Positions 33,981 through 46,342 are shown, numbered from the stretch's first letter. The stretch is 64,000 nt of DNA from Neocallimastix lanati (nom. inval.) (GCA_016946835.1 JACVTC010000078.1:756001-820000), one strand, 5' to 3'. Numbers and translations: made by a program. The notes: generated from the sequence alone by a model not told the origin.

Positions 33981-34075
33981 GCAAATAAACAAATAAATAA
34001 ATAAACAACATATATATAAATGGATAAATGAATGAATGAATAAATAAATAAATATATATATTTATTTATTTATAT
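32544..34075. other. Intergenic, 5' side of the CEP350-like gene
   Basis: AT-rich with a T-run facing an A-run at 32960-32999, an A-run of about 60 at 33355-33415, and an AAAT array at about 33895-34010. No ORF; it should contain the promoter of the CEP350-like gene, but no motif is evident. Confidence 0.7.
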
Positions 34076-34446
34076 TTAGACTGGGATTAACGATAGGAGA
34101 GGACAAAAGGTCCTTCAGTCTCTCATTGAATTCTTTGCAATACCTTTTTGGCATCTAGTCAGACTTCTCTCTAAACAAGGCTAATAGGAAAGACATTTCC
34201 TTTACACCATTTTATACGATTGCTTCTTTTCAGTGATCTCTTGAAGTATTATTGAGGGAGGAACAACTACCCTAATCCTTTACAGGTCAAGTGTACCTAC
34301 ACTAGTAACTTTATCTAGCAACAGGAATACTAACCATGGCGAGCAAACACCAACTTCATTTATAGGGAAAAACACCTTAGGGAGATGAGAATCACACCGT
34401 AAAAATTCAGGAGGTAGTTACAGGATCTAGAAACCTCAAATAGGTA
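34072..34446 (-). mobile_element. SINE-like retroposon copy 1 (family C)
   Basis: A GC-richer island related over about 350 bases to 40789-41165 in the same orientation. Shared blocks include TTTTATACGATTG, GAGGGAGGAAC, TTCATTTATAGGGAAAA and GGAGATGAGAATC-like text. Read on the minus strand it ends in CCCAGTCTAAAT and an AAAT-type tail. No ORF and no clear tRNA head. Confidence 0.65.
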
Positions 34447-34790
34447 AGACATAATTAATAAATAAACATTTATATATAAATATATATATATATATGAATA
34501 AATAAATAAATATATATAAATCAATATATAAAATAAATATATATAAATAAATATATATAAATAAATATATATAAATAAATATATATAAATAAATATATAT
34601 AATTAAATAAATATATATAAATTATTCACATAATTTTATGTTATTATAAAAAATATATTGTGATATATAATAATAAAAATTATTTCTAAGCCACGATGTT
34701 TTTTTTGTAATTTATTTTGTGAAACAATTGAATTAATTACTAGAAATATTAAATATTAAATAAAGAAAAAAAATTTTTTTTTTGAATTAG
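34447..34790. other. AT spacer with ATATATAAATAA repeats
   Basis: Units like AAATATATATAAAT repeat at about 34480-34620; then plain AT sequence. No gene was seen. Confidence 0.7.
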
Positions 34791-34797
34791 TTGAAAA

Positions 34798-34950
34798 GAA
34801 TATTTTTGAAGTAAAAGTTCATCAACATAATTGTGATATTTTTCAAGTGAATATTTTTGAAGTAAAAGTTCATCAACATAATTGTGATATTTTTCAAGTG
34901 AATATTTTTGAAGTAAAAGTTCATCAACATAATTGTGATATTTTTCAAGT
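34798..34950 (+). repeat. Three identical 51-bp tandem units, open in one frame
   Basis: Units 34798-34848, 34849-34899 and 34900-34950 are the same at every base I compared. The unit length is 17 codons. The frame starting at 34799 is open through all three units, giving NIFEVKVHQHNCDIFQV three times. There is an upstream stop at 34757 and no ATG, so no complete gene is visible. Confidence 0.9.
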
Positions 34951-34984
34951 GAATATAAGAAAATTAAAAAATTTTAAAATATAT

Positions 34985-35400
34985 ATCTTTAGATGGAGAA
35001 CTAATTTGACAAAGTAGATAATGATTCTAAATGACCTTTCCCTAAAAACGTTTTATTATAATTATTATCAAGTTCATTTTCGTTATTACTATGTTTTACT
35101 TTTTGATGAATGTGATTTATTTTTAATATTTAGTGAATTCAATAATTCAGTAATATTCATTATTTATAATATTTCTTATCCTATGTTTTATTTAATGTTT
35201 TTTATTTATTTATATATTTATTTTTTTCATATTTTCTATTCCAATTAAGAGAATCATTTTGTTGCTTTCTTAAAATGAATGTTTTTTTACTTTTAATAGA
35301 TTTATTTTTACCATAATTGAGAATATAAATTTTTAAATTTGTTAAATTTTACTTTGAGGAAATGTTTTATCACTTTCTTTAGATAATTATTCTGTTTTTG
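34985..35400 (-). pseudogene. Decayed partial copy of the CEP350-like gene
   Basis: Matches the coding sequence at about 25360-25760 in order and orientation. Matching landmarks are GATGGAGAACT, GATAATGATTNTA, CTAAAAANGTNTTA, TTTTACTTTNTGATGA, TCATTTTGTTG and CTTTTAATAGATTTATTTT. Frameshifts and stops abound, and the Glu-rich block around 25550-25610 is shortened. It lies about 2.4 kb upstream of the functional gene on the same strand. Confidence 0.8.
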
Positions 35401-36829
35401 TAATTCGGTATTATTATCATCTTTTTCTTTTATTTAATTTTCAATACAATCTTTTTATTTTCTATAATTATATAAAATTCAAAAAATTCAAAAGATTCGG
35501 AAGATTCAAAGTAATAAAATTTATCATTTATTTTTTAATTTTTATTTTCATTATTTCATTTCCATATTTAACATGTGATGTGTGTAGTGTGTAATAAATA
35601 TTATGAAAAGGTATATAATTACGCCACATATTTGTTTCTTATAAATATTCATTGATTTATGTTAATTTAAGAATTTATAAATAAACATAATAATTTTAAT
35701 TCATTAAAATTTTACTAATATTTAAAATTATCTTTTTTTTTTTATTTTTTTATTTATTTATTTTTTTTTTAAAAAAAAAAAAATATATATATATATATAT
35801 TATATATATAAATAGAATTTAATATATTTTATTAATTTTAAAAAAAAAAATTTAAAATTCAGAAAAATATCAAATATATATTTAATATATATATATATTA
35901 AATACATGTTTTATAAATTATATATAAAATATAGATTGTTTAATAAAAGTTTAATTATTTATTCATTTGGAGGTTAATTAAAATTTAGATTTTTGGTAAA
36001 TTTGATCATATATTAAGAATTTTTTTTTTTTACAATAATTCAATTATTTTATATCTTTAACTCAAACATTTAAATAAATAATATATATTGATTACATTTA
36101 TATATATGTATAAATTAAATTAGTTTTATCAAATTAATTGAAGTGTTATAAAGATAATTAAAAGTTCAGCTTTAATTTTTATATAATAATTATATAATTT
36201 TTATTATTTTAAAAAATAAATAATTGATTACAACAAAAATTTTTGATTTTCTTTTTTATTATAAAATATATTTAATTATTATAAAATTTTTTTAAAAAAA
36301 ATTTGAATAATTATTATTACTATTATTATTATTTTTTTTTTAAATAAATATTCAATAATAATTACTTTAATAATAATATAGTAATAATTAATTATAAAAT
36401 TTTTTTCATATTTTCAAAATTTCAAAAATTTAAATAGTAATATTTAATAATATATGTTCAAATACTTATAGTAATAGTTAAACTTTTGATTCTTTTGTCA
36501 ATGAAATTAAAGTTCTCAATACTAAAGAAAAATTCGCATTATATGAAATGGTTTTTAAGTATAATAACTTATACTATATCTACATTGTTTTTAAGAATAT
36601 TGATGTTTCAGTTCAAGCTTGTCGAAATTCAAAATTCAAAATTTAAAAAAAAAAAAAAAAAGGAGCTTTTAAATGGCTTTTAACTATGAATAACAGTTAA
36701 TCTATATGGTCAAGATAAAGAAGGTGAGCTTTTAAATATATCATCAAGTTAATATGTGAATTATTATAGGCAGAAAGATAAGATGTAGTAATAATTGCTC
36801 TAAAATGTCTACTTAACATTAATATCCTA
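35401..36829. other. Intergenic, no recognised gene
   Basis: AT-rich. A short plus-strand open stretch at about 36480-36645 (conceptual VNEIKVLNTKEKFALYEMVF) has a more coding-like composition but lacks a start and any recognised homology; it may be another gene relic. Confidence 0.55.
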
Positions 36830-39213
36830 TCCTAATATTTCTTTATAGTTATATTGACATGCAATAATTAATGGTATAAAATATTCAGTTACTTTATTGA
36901 CATTAGCTCCATGCTCAATTAAATATTTAATCATCGTAAAATCTTTATTTTTATATATAGAAATTACAAGGGCATATTGATGGCATTCTTAATTCATATT
37001 TGATCCATGTTCAACTAGATATTTTACTAGGTCCATATTTCTCTGTTTACATACCATTATTAAAGGTTAAATAGACTTTTTTCTTTTTCTATTATCATTA
37101 TAATATCTTTTTACCTTCTTTATTGACATCAGTACCATTCTTTATTAAATATTTTATTAATGTATTATTCTCATTTTTGTAATAATCAAGAGTTTAGTAA
37201 TATATTTAGTTCTTTTACATTCCTCAGATTCTAATTTAAAATTTATTATTTCAAATGCTTTTATATTTTGATAGAAATTTTTTATTTTTATTATAAAGCA
37301 ATAAATTTTCATAAACTGCTCAGTTATCAATGTTAACGTCTTTAAAATGTTTAAGTAACATATCAGTATACTTAGGTTTATATGTATATAGACGTTTATT
37401 GTAGTACTTATTGTATAACCAAACTGAACTAGATTTAGAATTGGATAAATTATTTCTGGGATATTTCCGCAATATCTGATTATCGTCGAATTTTCAAACA
37501 ACTGAAGAATCCTTTTTTTCGCAATTTTATTTGCTGCTAGTAGACCTTGTGGTTGAAGAAATTATCTCTAAAGATAATGCCGTTGATTCCGATATCTATT
37601 TTGTATAAATAAGATGACCTTTTCGAAGTAATACTTTATTTCTGCGGATGTTTTTGTTTTATGATCTTTATAAAGCAATTTGCGGTTCAATATAATCATG
37701 GAGTAATCACAGCAATAGGTCATTTATCCTTTCATAAACAATTGTCCAATATTAATTTTATAGACATCATATAGTCAATAAGTGATATATTTGCTTGCAA
37801 CCCATTTAATTTCACCTGAATTGGAAATCAAATTTAATTTTTATTAATTGAAACAAAGAAATATAAATCTTCCATTTACAGTATTCCCAATACAAAATAT
37901 ATTGATCATTGCTTAATGTTATATCTCCTAAAGGCAATAAAAATAATGAAAAAATAAGATCATCATTCGTAGTACATTCAGACAAATCAAATTCGTATTT
38001 TTCACTATTATCATCACTATACTGATAAGTTATTATATTATTAAATGGTGAGAGAGAGATACTTTATTATCAATATTAAGATCTTCATTATCAAATGTAA
38101 TATTAAATGACTATAGGAATATAGTGAGTAAAGTTATCATCTGAATATCCAACGCTAAATTGGAAGTTTTTAGGTAATGAATTCCAAATAATATATTTAG
38201 TTTCTTCTGAAGATATCGTTTCATTAGTTGCTCGTGTATTGGTTTCTGAGGATGTGTTGAATGATGTAGCTGTAATAATGTTAATATTTTTATCAAGATT
38301 CAATCTATCTGTAATTTCATTGATTATATATTTATCAATTATTGATTCTATATAGTCTTTATAAATTTTGTCTATTCTGTCATCTTGTCTTTCATATGTG
38401 TACTTGACAATTCCTTTATGTTCTTTTTAAATATATCTAATATCTTCATTGTTAGAATGACCTCCTATATATTTTTTGAAACTTTGTCCACTATTTTTGA
38501 TAACTATTATAATATTCAATGAGTGTATTGTATTTTTCTTGGCTTGTTAAACTTTTAAAACCTCCATAATTTATATTTTCTAATGTTCTTTCAATATTAA
38601 TTCTTTAATACACACTGATTCGTTAATAAATGTCTTTACTATTTCTTTTGCGAATACATAGGTTGCTTATTTTTTTCGTTTCTGCATCAGGATTTTTATA
38701 AGTTGCTTTCTATTTGTAAGTAACTTCCTAAGATAAACTTTTAATAGTTATTCTTCATTTATATTTGTTTTTTCATTTCATCTTTTACTAATTTTTCTTT
38801 TATATATTCATAAAAAAATATAACTGTTATGTAAATCATTATTATATCCTTCCAGCTTGTCTTCATTTGAATACCCTTTATATTTTAAATATTCTTTATA
38901 ATCTGAAATCAAATCATCATATATTTCATTATATCTCGTATATCTAGGTCCTTAATAATATATCAATTTCACTTTTTTTTTTTTAACAAATCTTTTTTTT
39001 ATTTAATATCTCCTCTATTTTCTGTTTCAAAGTTTCTGTAATATAATTATTTTTCTTTATTGATGATAATACTCCGATAATAAATAATGGAATATTAGTT
39101 TTAAGGTTATTATTATCTTGTTGGTCAATTTTTGTTTTTATTTTGTCCATAATAGTAATAGCTTTATCCTTTATACTTTCAAGATCTTTTAAGTTACTTT
39201 TTATTACTTCACT

Positions 39214-39261
<48 letters not shown>

Positions 39262-39960
39262 TAAATTTTGCTACTTCATCTTCAATCGTGATATAATTAT
39301 CATTACCCTAGGAACATAAAATATTATTTTCTGATTCTGCTACACGACTATAAGTATTGCCACGTAATTGATCGGTGTTACCACTAATTTCATAAGATCA
39401 TGAATTATATTCAATTCTTCTTTTTTAATAGTTACTTCACAATTTGAAATTATAGGAATAACTTTTAGCCATTAGGGGGGCCTTTTGACCTTTTGCAGTA
39501 TCCTTGTAAAAATACCATCAATAGTTCTTAATGACACCTGTATTATTTTAGCATTTGAATAGTTATCATTTTCTCTATCCATAATATATTCATTACTATT
39601 AGGATTACATGAAAGGGTAAATGAATAAATTATTTTTACAATAAATCATGCAGTTTCGCCATTATTATTTCATATATATACATCTACTCTGTTCTCAATT
39701 AAATCTTTTACATGAATTCTGTCATAGGTATAATACATTATTCATAGACACAATTCATATAATATCCATAATGACAATGGCTCATATTTTTATTAAAATG
39801 ATTCGAAACATTTACATTTGTTCCATATTTAATTAAATATTTTATCATTTTTCATTTTCATCTATATACAAGTTCTAATCAAAAAATTATGTCCATCAGA
39901 GTTATTGCTATTAAAAATTCTGTATTTTTTATTTACAACTGTTTTATTTAATGTTGTAAC
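36830..39960 (-). pseudogene. Ruined ankyrin-repeat gene(s)
   Basis: Read on the minus strand, 37150-36840 gives ankyrin-type blocks NMDLVKYLVEHGSN and MIKYLIEHGANVNKVTEYF, and 39900-39640 gives MIKYLIKYGTNVNVSNHF; both are broken by stops and frameshifts. Between them (39460-37500) lie open pieces of an unrecognised helical, Lys/Glu/Ile-rich protein (for example NNLKTNIPLFIIGVLSSSIK and EETKYIIWNSLPKNFQFSVG). A T-run of about 44 interrupts it at 39217-39260. It could be one long gene or two neighbours; no frame is intact. Confidence 0.6.
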
Positions 39961-40025
39961 AGATATAGGTATATTTTATTTTTTATAAAGATAGCAAAAT
40001 TTATAATGATACCATTATCATAAAA

Positions 40026-40435
40026 AGTCATCCAGTTCTTATCCTGGGTTGTTAGGTCGTTGGCTTATCATACCAAAGGTCTCTGGATCGACCCCCACAA
40101 GTATCATATCTTCACGATTTTTCCCTTTGGGTTTTGCGTGAAAGGTTAGGGGTTAAACGATACTCAGGTAGGTATACTTTCTAAGTTTTCTATATTTCTA
40201 ACACTATTAGAATCCCATTGCGTAAGCCTAGTCTGAGAGGATTTACAGTGTCCAGCTCCTCTGGGATGGCAAGGACGCCACCTATAGTTGGCTCTGCTTT
40301 CCCTCGAGGATCGCGTAGGGTGCTTCTATATGGAGTTTCTTTGCTTATGGGGAGTTGAGAGCGTCGACGCCGTACCGGTATGGCAGTTAATCATACACCC
40401 ATATTACTATATGGGGAAGACCAAAGTCTTCAGTC

Positions 40436-40479
<44 letters not shown>
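40026..40479 (+). mobile_element. Full-length SINE with tRNA-like head, A-tail and target-site duplication
   Basis: Flanked by a perfect 15-base direct repeat ACCATTATCATAAAA at 40011-40025 and 40480-40494, inserted in the ankyrin-gene ruin. The head resembles a tRNA: a box A-like TTAGGTCGTTGG at 40052-40063 and box B GGATCGACCCC at 40085-40095. The body is about 45-50% GC, far above its surroundings, and ends CTTCAGTCTAT plus about 40 A. No ORF. It must be mobilised by an outside LINE reverse transcriptase. Confidence 0.88.
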
Positions 40480-40482
<3 letters not shown>

Positions 40483-40494
40483 ATTATCATAAAA

Positions 40495-40735
40495 TTTTAA
40501 TTTTATAAAAATTTCATTTAATAAATTATGTTATTCAATTAGATGTTCATATATCAATAAATTTCTTTTTAAATGTGAAGAAACCTTTAAATAGTTATCA
40601 TTTTTTAAAATGAATTGAAGCCAATACTCCTACTTAAATATTTAATTACTTTTAAATGTGAAGAAACCTTTAAATAGTTATCATTTTTTAAAATGAATTG
40701 AAGCCAATACTCCTACTTAAATATTTAATTACTTC
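40495..40735 (-). pseudogene. Ankyrin-gene ruin continued, with 83-bp tandem duplication
   Basis: Continuation of the ankyrin-type ruin on the far side of the SINE (conceptual VIKYLSRSIGFNSF). The block at about 40569-40651 is repeated almost exactly at 40652-40734, offset 83 bases. That is not a multiple of three and so would break any frame. Confidence 0.6.
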
Positions 40736-40788
40736 TAAATATTGTTTATTAATTGTTACTGTTATCTATCTGTATTTCATCTTCTTCT

Positions 40789-41165
40789 TTTTTTTTTTTT
40801 TTTTTTTTATACTGGGATTTAAGAGAGGTGAGGACAACAGGGCTTCCAGTCTTTCCCTTAAACATTTAAGACTCTCACTGAATTCTTTGCATACCATTTT
40901 ACGACGTTTTATACGATTGAATTCTTTTCAATGATTTCTTGAACCATCATAGAGGGAGGAACGACTACACTAATCCTCTCACAGATCAAGCACGCTCAAC
41001 ACTAGCAATTATATAGTCAAGCAATAAGAATACTTATCATGGCTAACAAATACCAAATTCATTTATAGGGAAAAGCACCCTGGGAAGGTGAGAATCCCCT
41101 ATATAAATTCATGAGGTAATTTCCAATCGATCCAGAAAACTCATGTGTGTTAACCATCTAGATAA
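40789..41165 (-). mobile_element. SINE-like retroposon copy 2 (family C)
   Basis: Related to 34072-34446 across its length. On the minus strand it ends in ATCCCAGTATAA followed by an A-tail, seen as the T-run 40789-40808. The short plus-strand ORF across its end (40698-40934) is a chance reading through the T-run. Confidence 0.65.
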
Positions 41166-41199
41166 AAACTAGAAAGACTCATACTTAAATTAATAAATA

Positions 41200-41630
41200 G
41201 TTAATAAATAGTAATAAATAATAAATAATTAATAATTAATAATAAACTATATATAATAAATAATAAATAATAAATAATAAATAATAAATAATAAATAATA
41301 AATAATAAATAATAATAATAAATAATAAATAATAAAATAATAAATAATAAATAATAAATAATAAATAATAAATAATAAATAATAAATAATAAATAATAAA
41401 TAATAAATAATAAATAATAAATAATAAATTATTTATTATTTTTGATGTATTTTTTAAAAAAAGTAATAATAAATAATAAATAATAAATAATAAATAATAA
41501 ATAATAAATAATAAATAATAAGTAATAAGTAATAAATAATAAATAATAAATAATAAATAATAAATAAATAACTAATAATGAATATTTAATAATAATTTAA
41601 TAATATAATATAATAATAATAAATAATAAA
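41200..41630. repeat. (AATAAT)/(AAATAAT) microsatellite
   Basis: About 400 bases of AATAAATAAT-type units, interrupted at 41425-41465 by a short unrelated segment. Confidence 0.95.
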
Positions 41631-43250
41631 GTTTCCTTATTTTTGAAATGTTTATTATTTCGATAAATTATTTAATAATTTATATAGTATTAATATATGG
41701 TAGGACAAAAATGAATATATTTAAATATATTATATTACATTGAATAATATATTTGAGAGTATTACAAAGTTTTTTTATGGTAATTTATGAGGATATTTAT
41801 GTTTAGGAAATAATATTTAATATGAACATGACTTTTTTTCATTAATTAATTTTTAATTATTTTATTACTCAAAATGTTTATGGAAATGCAATATAAATAT
41901 AATTAATTAAATTAAATTCTAAATTTAATCCATTATATAAATAAATAAATAAACAAATAAATAAATATTTATCTCATATTTATATTAAAATAATGGGGAA
42001 AAAATCCTATAAATGACTATTTTTATATAATTTATTAGATGAATTTATAAAAATAGTTTTATATATATATATAAACATATATTTATATTTTATTAAATAA
42101 ATATTATTAAAAAGAAAAAAAAGAAAAAATTATTTTTATAAATTATTTAATATATTATCATTGATTTATTTAATCTTCTATTGAACTTTAAAAAAAAAAA
42201 AAAGAAAAAAAGAAGAGTATATAATATATATTAATATTAAAAAAAACAATTTGTATAGTAATTAACCATGAATTAACCGTTCATTATATATATTACATAA
42301 TTAACAATAAATAATAATTAATAACGAATAAATAATTAATAATTATACCATAATCACTAGTATTCAATCACTAATAATTAGTAAACAATAATTAATAACA
42401 ACAATTGATATTAATAATAAAATTAAAAATAATTTACTTACTTCAATATTATAGAAAAAAAAGAAAAAAATGAAAGACCATTTATATACTTATTATATAG
42501 AAAAAAAAAGAATTTTACCCTTAATAATTAATATTTGTATTATATAACTTTTATTCATTAAACATGTATAATATTCTCTATTAAATTATGCTAATTATCA
42601 AATATTATTATTTAAAAATATTTATATTTATATTTATAAAATATTTCTAATTATATTCTATAAATATTTGATATTATTAGTAAATATAAATAATGTTCAA
42701 TGGTATTTATTATTATTATTAAATTTTAATAAATTATGGATATATGCTTTTTTATTATTTTTAATAAAAATAATATAAATATATAATATATGAATTAATA
42801 ATAGTAATGTAACTCTAATCATTAATTAATTATTTTATATATAATAATAATTTTTTATTATTTTTTTAATATTTTTTTATTTTTTTTTTAAAAAAAATAG
42901 AGTTCCAAAAAAATAAATATATATATAGAAAGAAGTTGAATGAATTAAAATTTTCAAGCAAATATCAAAAGAAATATTATATGAAATAAAATAATAAATA
43001 TTGTACAATTTATTAAAAGTATAGAAATACGAAAGCTTTTTTTTTTTTTTTGTTACGCCATTATTTTAAATTTAATTTTAAAAATAATTAAGAAAAGAAA
43101 AGAAGCTTCAATTTATTTTTAATTTATAATTGTTATAATTGTATAAAATAATATATTTGAAATATAAAATATAAAAAAAGAAATTGTAGAGTATATTACT
43201 TAAATTTAAATTATTAGAATAACAAAGTTACAATAATTATTAAATAATTA
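41631..43250. other. Intergenic, nothing recognised
   Basis: AT-rich throughout; no ORF, RNA gene or repeat family identified. Confidence 0.7.
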
Positions 43251-43635
43251 TTATAAAAGAAATATTCAAATTATCTAAAATATCAAGTAACCGAAAATCG
43301 AAATCATATAAAATAAAATAAATAAAAAAAAGAACAAAAGAAAAATAAAAGTATAGAAATAATTAAAAAGTACAATAAAATAAGTAAGTAGTAAAATACT
43401 ATATAAAATTAATATATAAAATTAATATTTTATATTTTATAAATAAAAAAGTATTGGGTTATAGAATTGATAATTAGTATAATGAATAAAAAAATTATTT
43501 AGATTAAATATTTATTTTGTATATATAAAATTAATTCAAATAATACAATAATATTTTATTTAAAAAATTAAATAATACAATATAGTATAATATTTTATTA
43601 TTAATGTTATATTTCCATCATTTTATATAATAATA

Positions 43636-43669
<34 letters not shown>

Positions 43670-44150
43670 AAATAAAATAGTAACCGAGAAAGAAAAACAT
43701 AAATTATAAAAGATATATTCAAATTATCTAAAATATCAAGTAACCGAAAATCGAAATCATATAAAATAAAATAAAAAAAAAGAAAGAACAAAAGAAAAAT
43801 AGAAGTATAGAAATAATTAAAAAGTACAATAAAATAAGTAAGTAGTAAAATACTATATAAAATTAATATATAAAATTGATATTTTATATTTTATAAATAA
43901 AAAAATTATTTGGTTATGGAATTGATATTTAGTATAACGAATAAAAAAAATTATTATCCATATTATATATTCATTTTGTTTATAAAATTAATATAAATAA
44001 TACAATAATATTTTATTTAAAAAATTAAATAATACAATATAGTATAATATTTTATTTAATCAATTTTATTAATGTTATATTTCTATCGTTTTATATAATA
44101 ATAATAATAAAAAAAAACTAAATAGAATAGTAACCGAGAAAGAAAAACAT
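43251..44150. repeat. 453-bp tandem duplication
   Basis: 43251-43703 and 43704-44150 are near-identical, both starting TTATAAAAGA and ending with TAACCGAGAAAGAAAAACAT. They differ by scattered substitutions and by the length of an A-run (43640-43667). Each holds CAAGTAACCGAAAATCGAAA. No coding frame. Confidence 0.92.
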
Positions 44151-44169
44151 AATAAATAAATTTTAAAAA

Positions 44170-44275
44170 CATCTCTTTTATATCCACATAAATACTTTAA
44201 CATACGTATAATTAAGTAAAATTAAATTTATATCCACATTAATACTTTAATATACGTATAATTAAGTAAAATTAA
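44170..44275. repeat. Short tandem duplication, two units of about 53 bp
   Basis: TATATCCACATAAATACTTTAA ... GTATAATTAAGTAAAATTAA occurs twice in a row with two or three differences, upstream of the small ORF at 44508. Confidence 0.85.
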
Positions 44276-44507
44276 GTAAGTTTAAATCATACCTTTGTTG
44301 AGTATAAAAATATTTATTCTATTAAGTAGTAATCAGTATATATATATATATAAATAATTTATATGTAAATATTTTATTATTAAAAAAAGAAATTTTTTTT
44401 TTTTTTATAATTATACAATATTAAATAATCCTGACCTTAATTATGTTTTCTTTATATATATAAAAATAATAATAAAATAATTATTTTGTAATAATAGAAT
44501 AATCACA

Positions 44508-44801
44508 ATGGGTTTGAAAGGTAAAATAAAGGGTTCTTACTTATATACTCAATGGAAATTAGGTAAATACACTAAAAGAAGAGTTAAGCACTCTAATATT
44601 GTAAATTATGATTATGAAGATGAAGAACCTAATTATCCAGTAAGCAGTAATTCATATCCTGCTTATCATCCAAGTGGAAATAGTGAAAATCATTATCATA
44701 ACAAAGAAACCTCAAATCAAGGTGTATCTCAAGATGATAACTTCTATCATCCACAAACATATAATCGTATGGCTTACTATCCAACAATGGATGAAAAGTA
44801 A
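44508..44801 (+). CDS. Small basic-then-Tyr/His/Asn-rich protein, unrecognised
   Basis: 97 residues, starting MGLKGKIKGSYLYTQWKLG and ending MDEK. Residues 1-33 are strongly basic with aromatic residues. The rest is low-complexity and rich in Tyr, His, Asn, Pro and Ser. The base composition is clearly less AT-rich than the flanks and the start follows a fitting A-rich context (ATCACA before ATG), so it is probably a real gene rather than chance. No domain, signal peptide or membrane segment is seen. The glycine after the initiator Met could be N-myristoylated, but no Ser/Thr stands at the preferred later position. It could also be a first exon of a longer gene; no downstream exon was found. 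Confidence 0.6.
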   Translation: MGLKGKIKGSYLYTQWKLGKYTKRRVKHSNIVNYDYEDEEPNYPVSSNSYPAYHPSGNSENHYHNKETSNQGVSQDDNFYHPQTYNRMAYYPTMDEK

Positions 44802-46309
44802 TAGTATACTATAATTATTATTTTATATTTATTTTTTTAATAAATAAATAAATATATATATATATATAAGATGAATTTTAAAAAATATATATATATAATA
44901 TGAATATTTTTATTTCAAAAAAATATATATATATATATTTATATATATAATATAAAAACTAATCCCTTATATATATTTTAATGTATTAAATATTTTAAAT
45001 TTAAATTACAAAATATTCTAGTGAAGAAAAGTAAATAAATAATAAATATTAATATTATAATGAAAAAAATTATATAATAATATTTTTTTTTATTAAAAAA
45101 AAAAATACTTTATACTAACTTTTATATAATATTTATTTATATATTTATTTAAAAATAGCTATGATAACCAAAGACAAAATTACTAAAAAAAAGTAATAAA
45201 TTGGTAAAATAATAAGGTCGATTATCAAATTTAAATTCTAATATTAATCTACCTCAATAATAGTTTTATTATAATTCATTTTTCAATTCCATCTTTTTTT
45301 ATATTTTTATAAAAGTTTAATTATAATAGTAAATAAAATCTAATTAATTTATATATTATATATATATATATTTTTTTACTAATAGAAAGAAAAAAATTGA
45401 AAAATATATATATATATATTTAAAAAATAATTAATATAATTAATAAAATCTGTTAATATTATTTGTTAAGAAATAATAAAAATAATAAAAAGTATTTTAA
45501 ATATTTCTTTTTTAAAAAAGAAAAAAGAAAAATTTAAAAAACTTTATTATTTCTTAATATATTATAATATTATCATATTTTTTATTTTTACTTGATATAT
45601 TTAATATTACAATATCATATTTTTATTTATAAACTTTTTTTCTTTTATTTTTTATTATATTTTTTAAATTTATTCATTAAATAATATAATTTTACCATAA
45701 AAACATATATATATTTTCTCTTTTTATTTATAAGATAAAAAGAAAAAAAAAAGATATTATTAGTAAAACAAACATATTAATTGTACTTTTTAATATTTCA
45801 TAATTATAATAATAAAAAATAAATTAATAATAAAAAATAAATTAATAATAAAAAATAAAAATAAATTAAAAATATAAAAATAAAATAAAATAAAATAGCA
45901 AGTAAAATAAAAAAAAAATAAAAAAAAAAAATAAAAAAAATGAAATTAAACGAAGAAAGTAAAATAAAGTAAAATAAAAATAATAATAAAAATAAAAATA
46001 ATAAGAAGAAACGAGAAAGGAATATATTAAATATTATAAATAATAATAATAATATTTAAAAAAATAAAATAAAATAGAAATAAAAAAAAAAAAAGTTTAA
46101 AAAAAAATAAATAGAATACAATTTAAATAAATCTAAAAAAACTAAAAAAAAAATAAAAATAAAAAATAGAACACAATTTAAATTGAATCTAAAAAAAAAT
46201 AATAATAAAAAAAAAAATGTTTAATTATATATAATCTATTTTTTTTTATATTTTTAATTATTACTTTTTTTTTTTTAAATAAATATTAATAAATAAAGTT
46301 TATTTCTAG

Positions 46310-46342
<33 letters not shown>

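Noticed and set aside
34798-34950. CRISPR-like array
   Set aside because: Head-to-tail units without spacers in a eukaryotic genome.
38103-38303. Two overlapping 60-codon minus-strand ORFs as genes
   Set aside because: Short surviving pieces of a broken larger frame in the ankyrin-type ruin; no intact start-to-stop gene.
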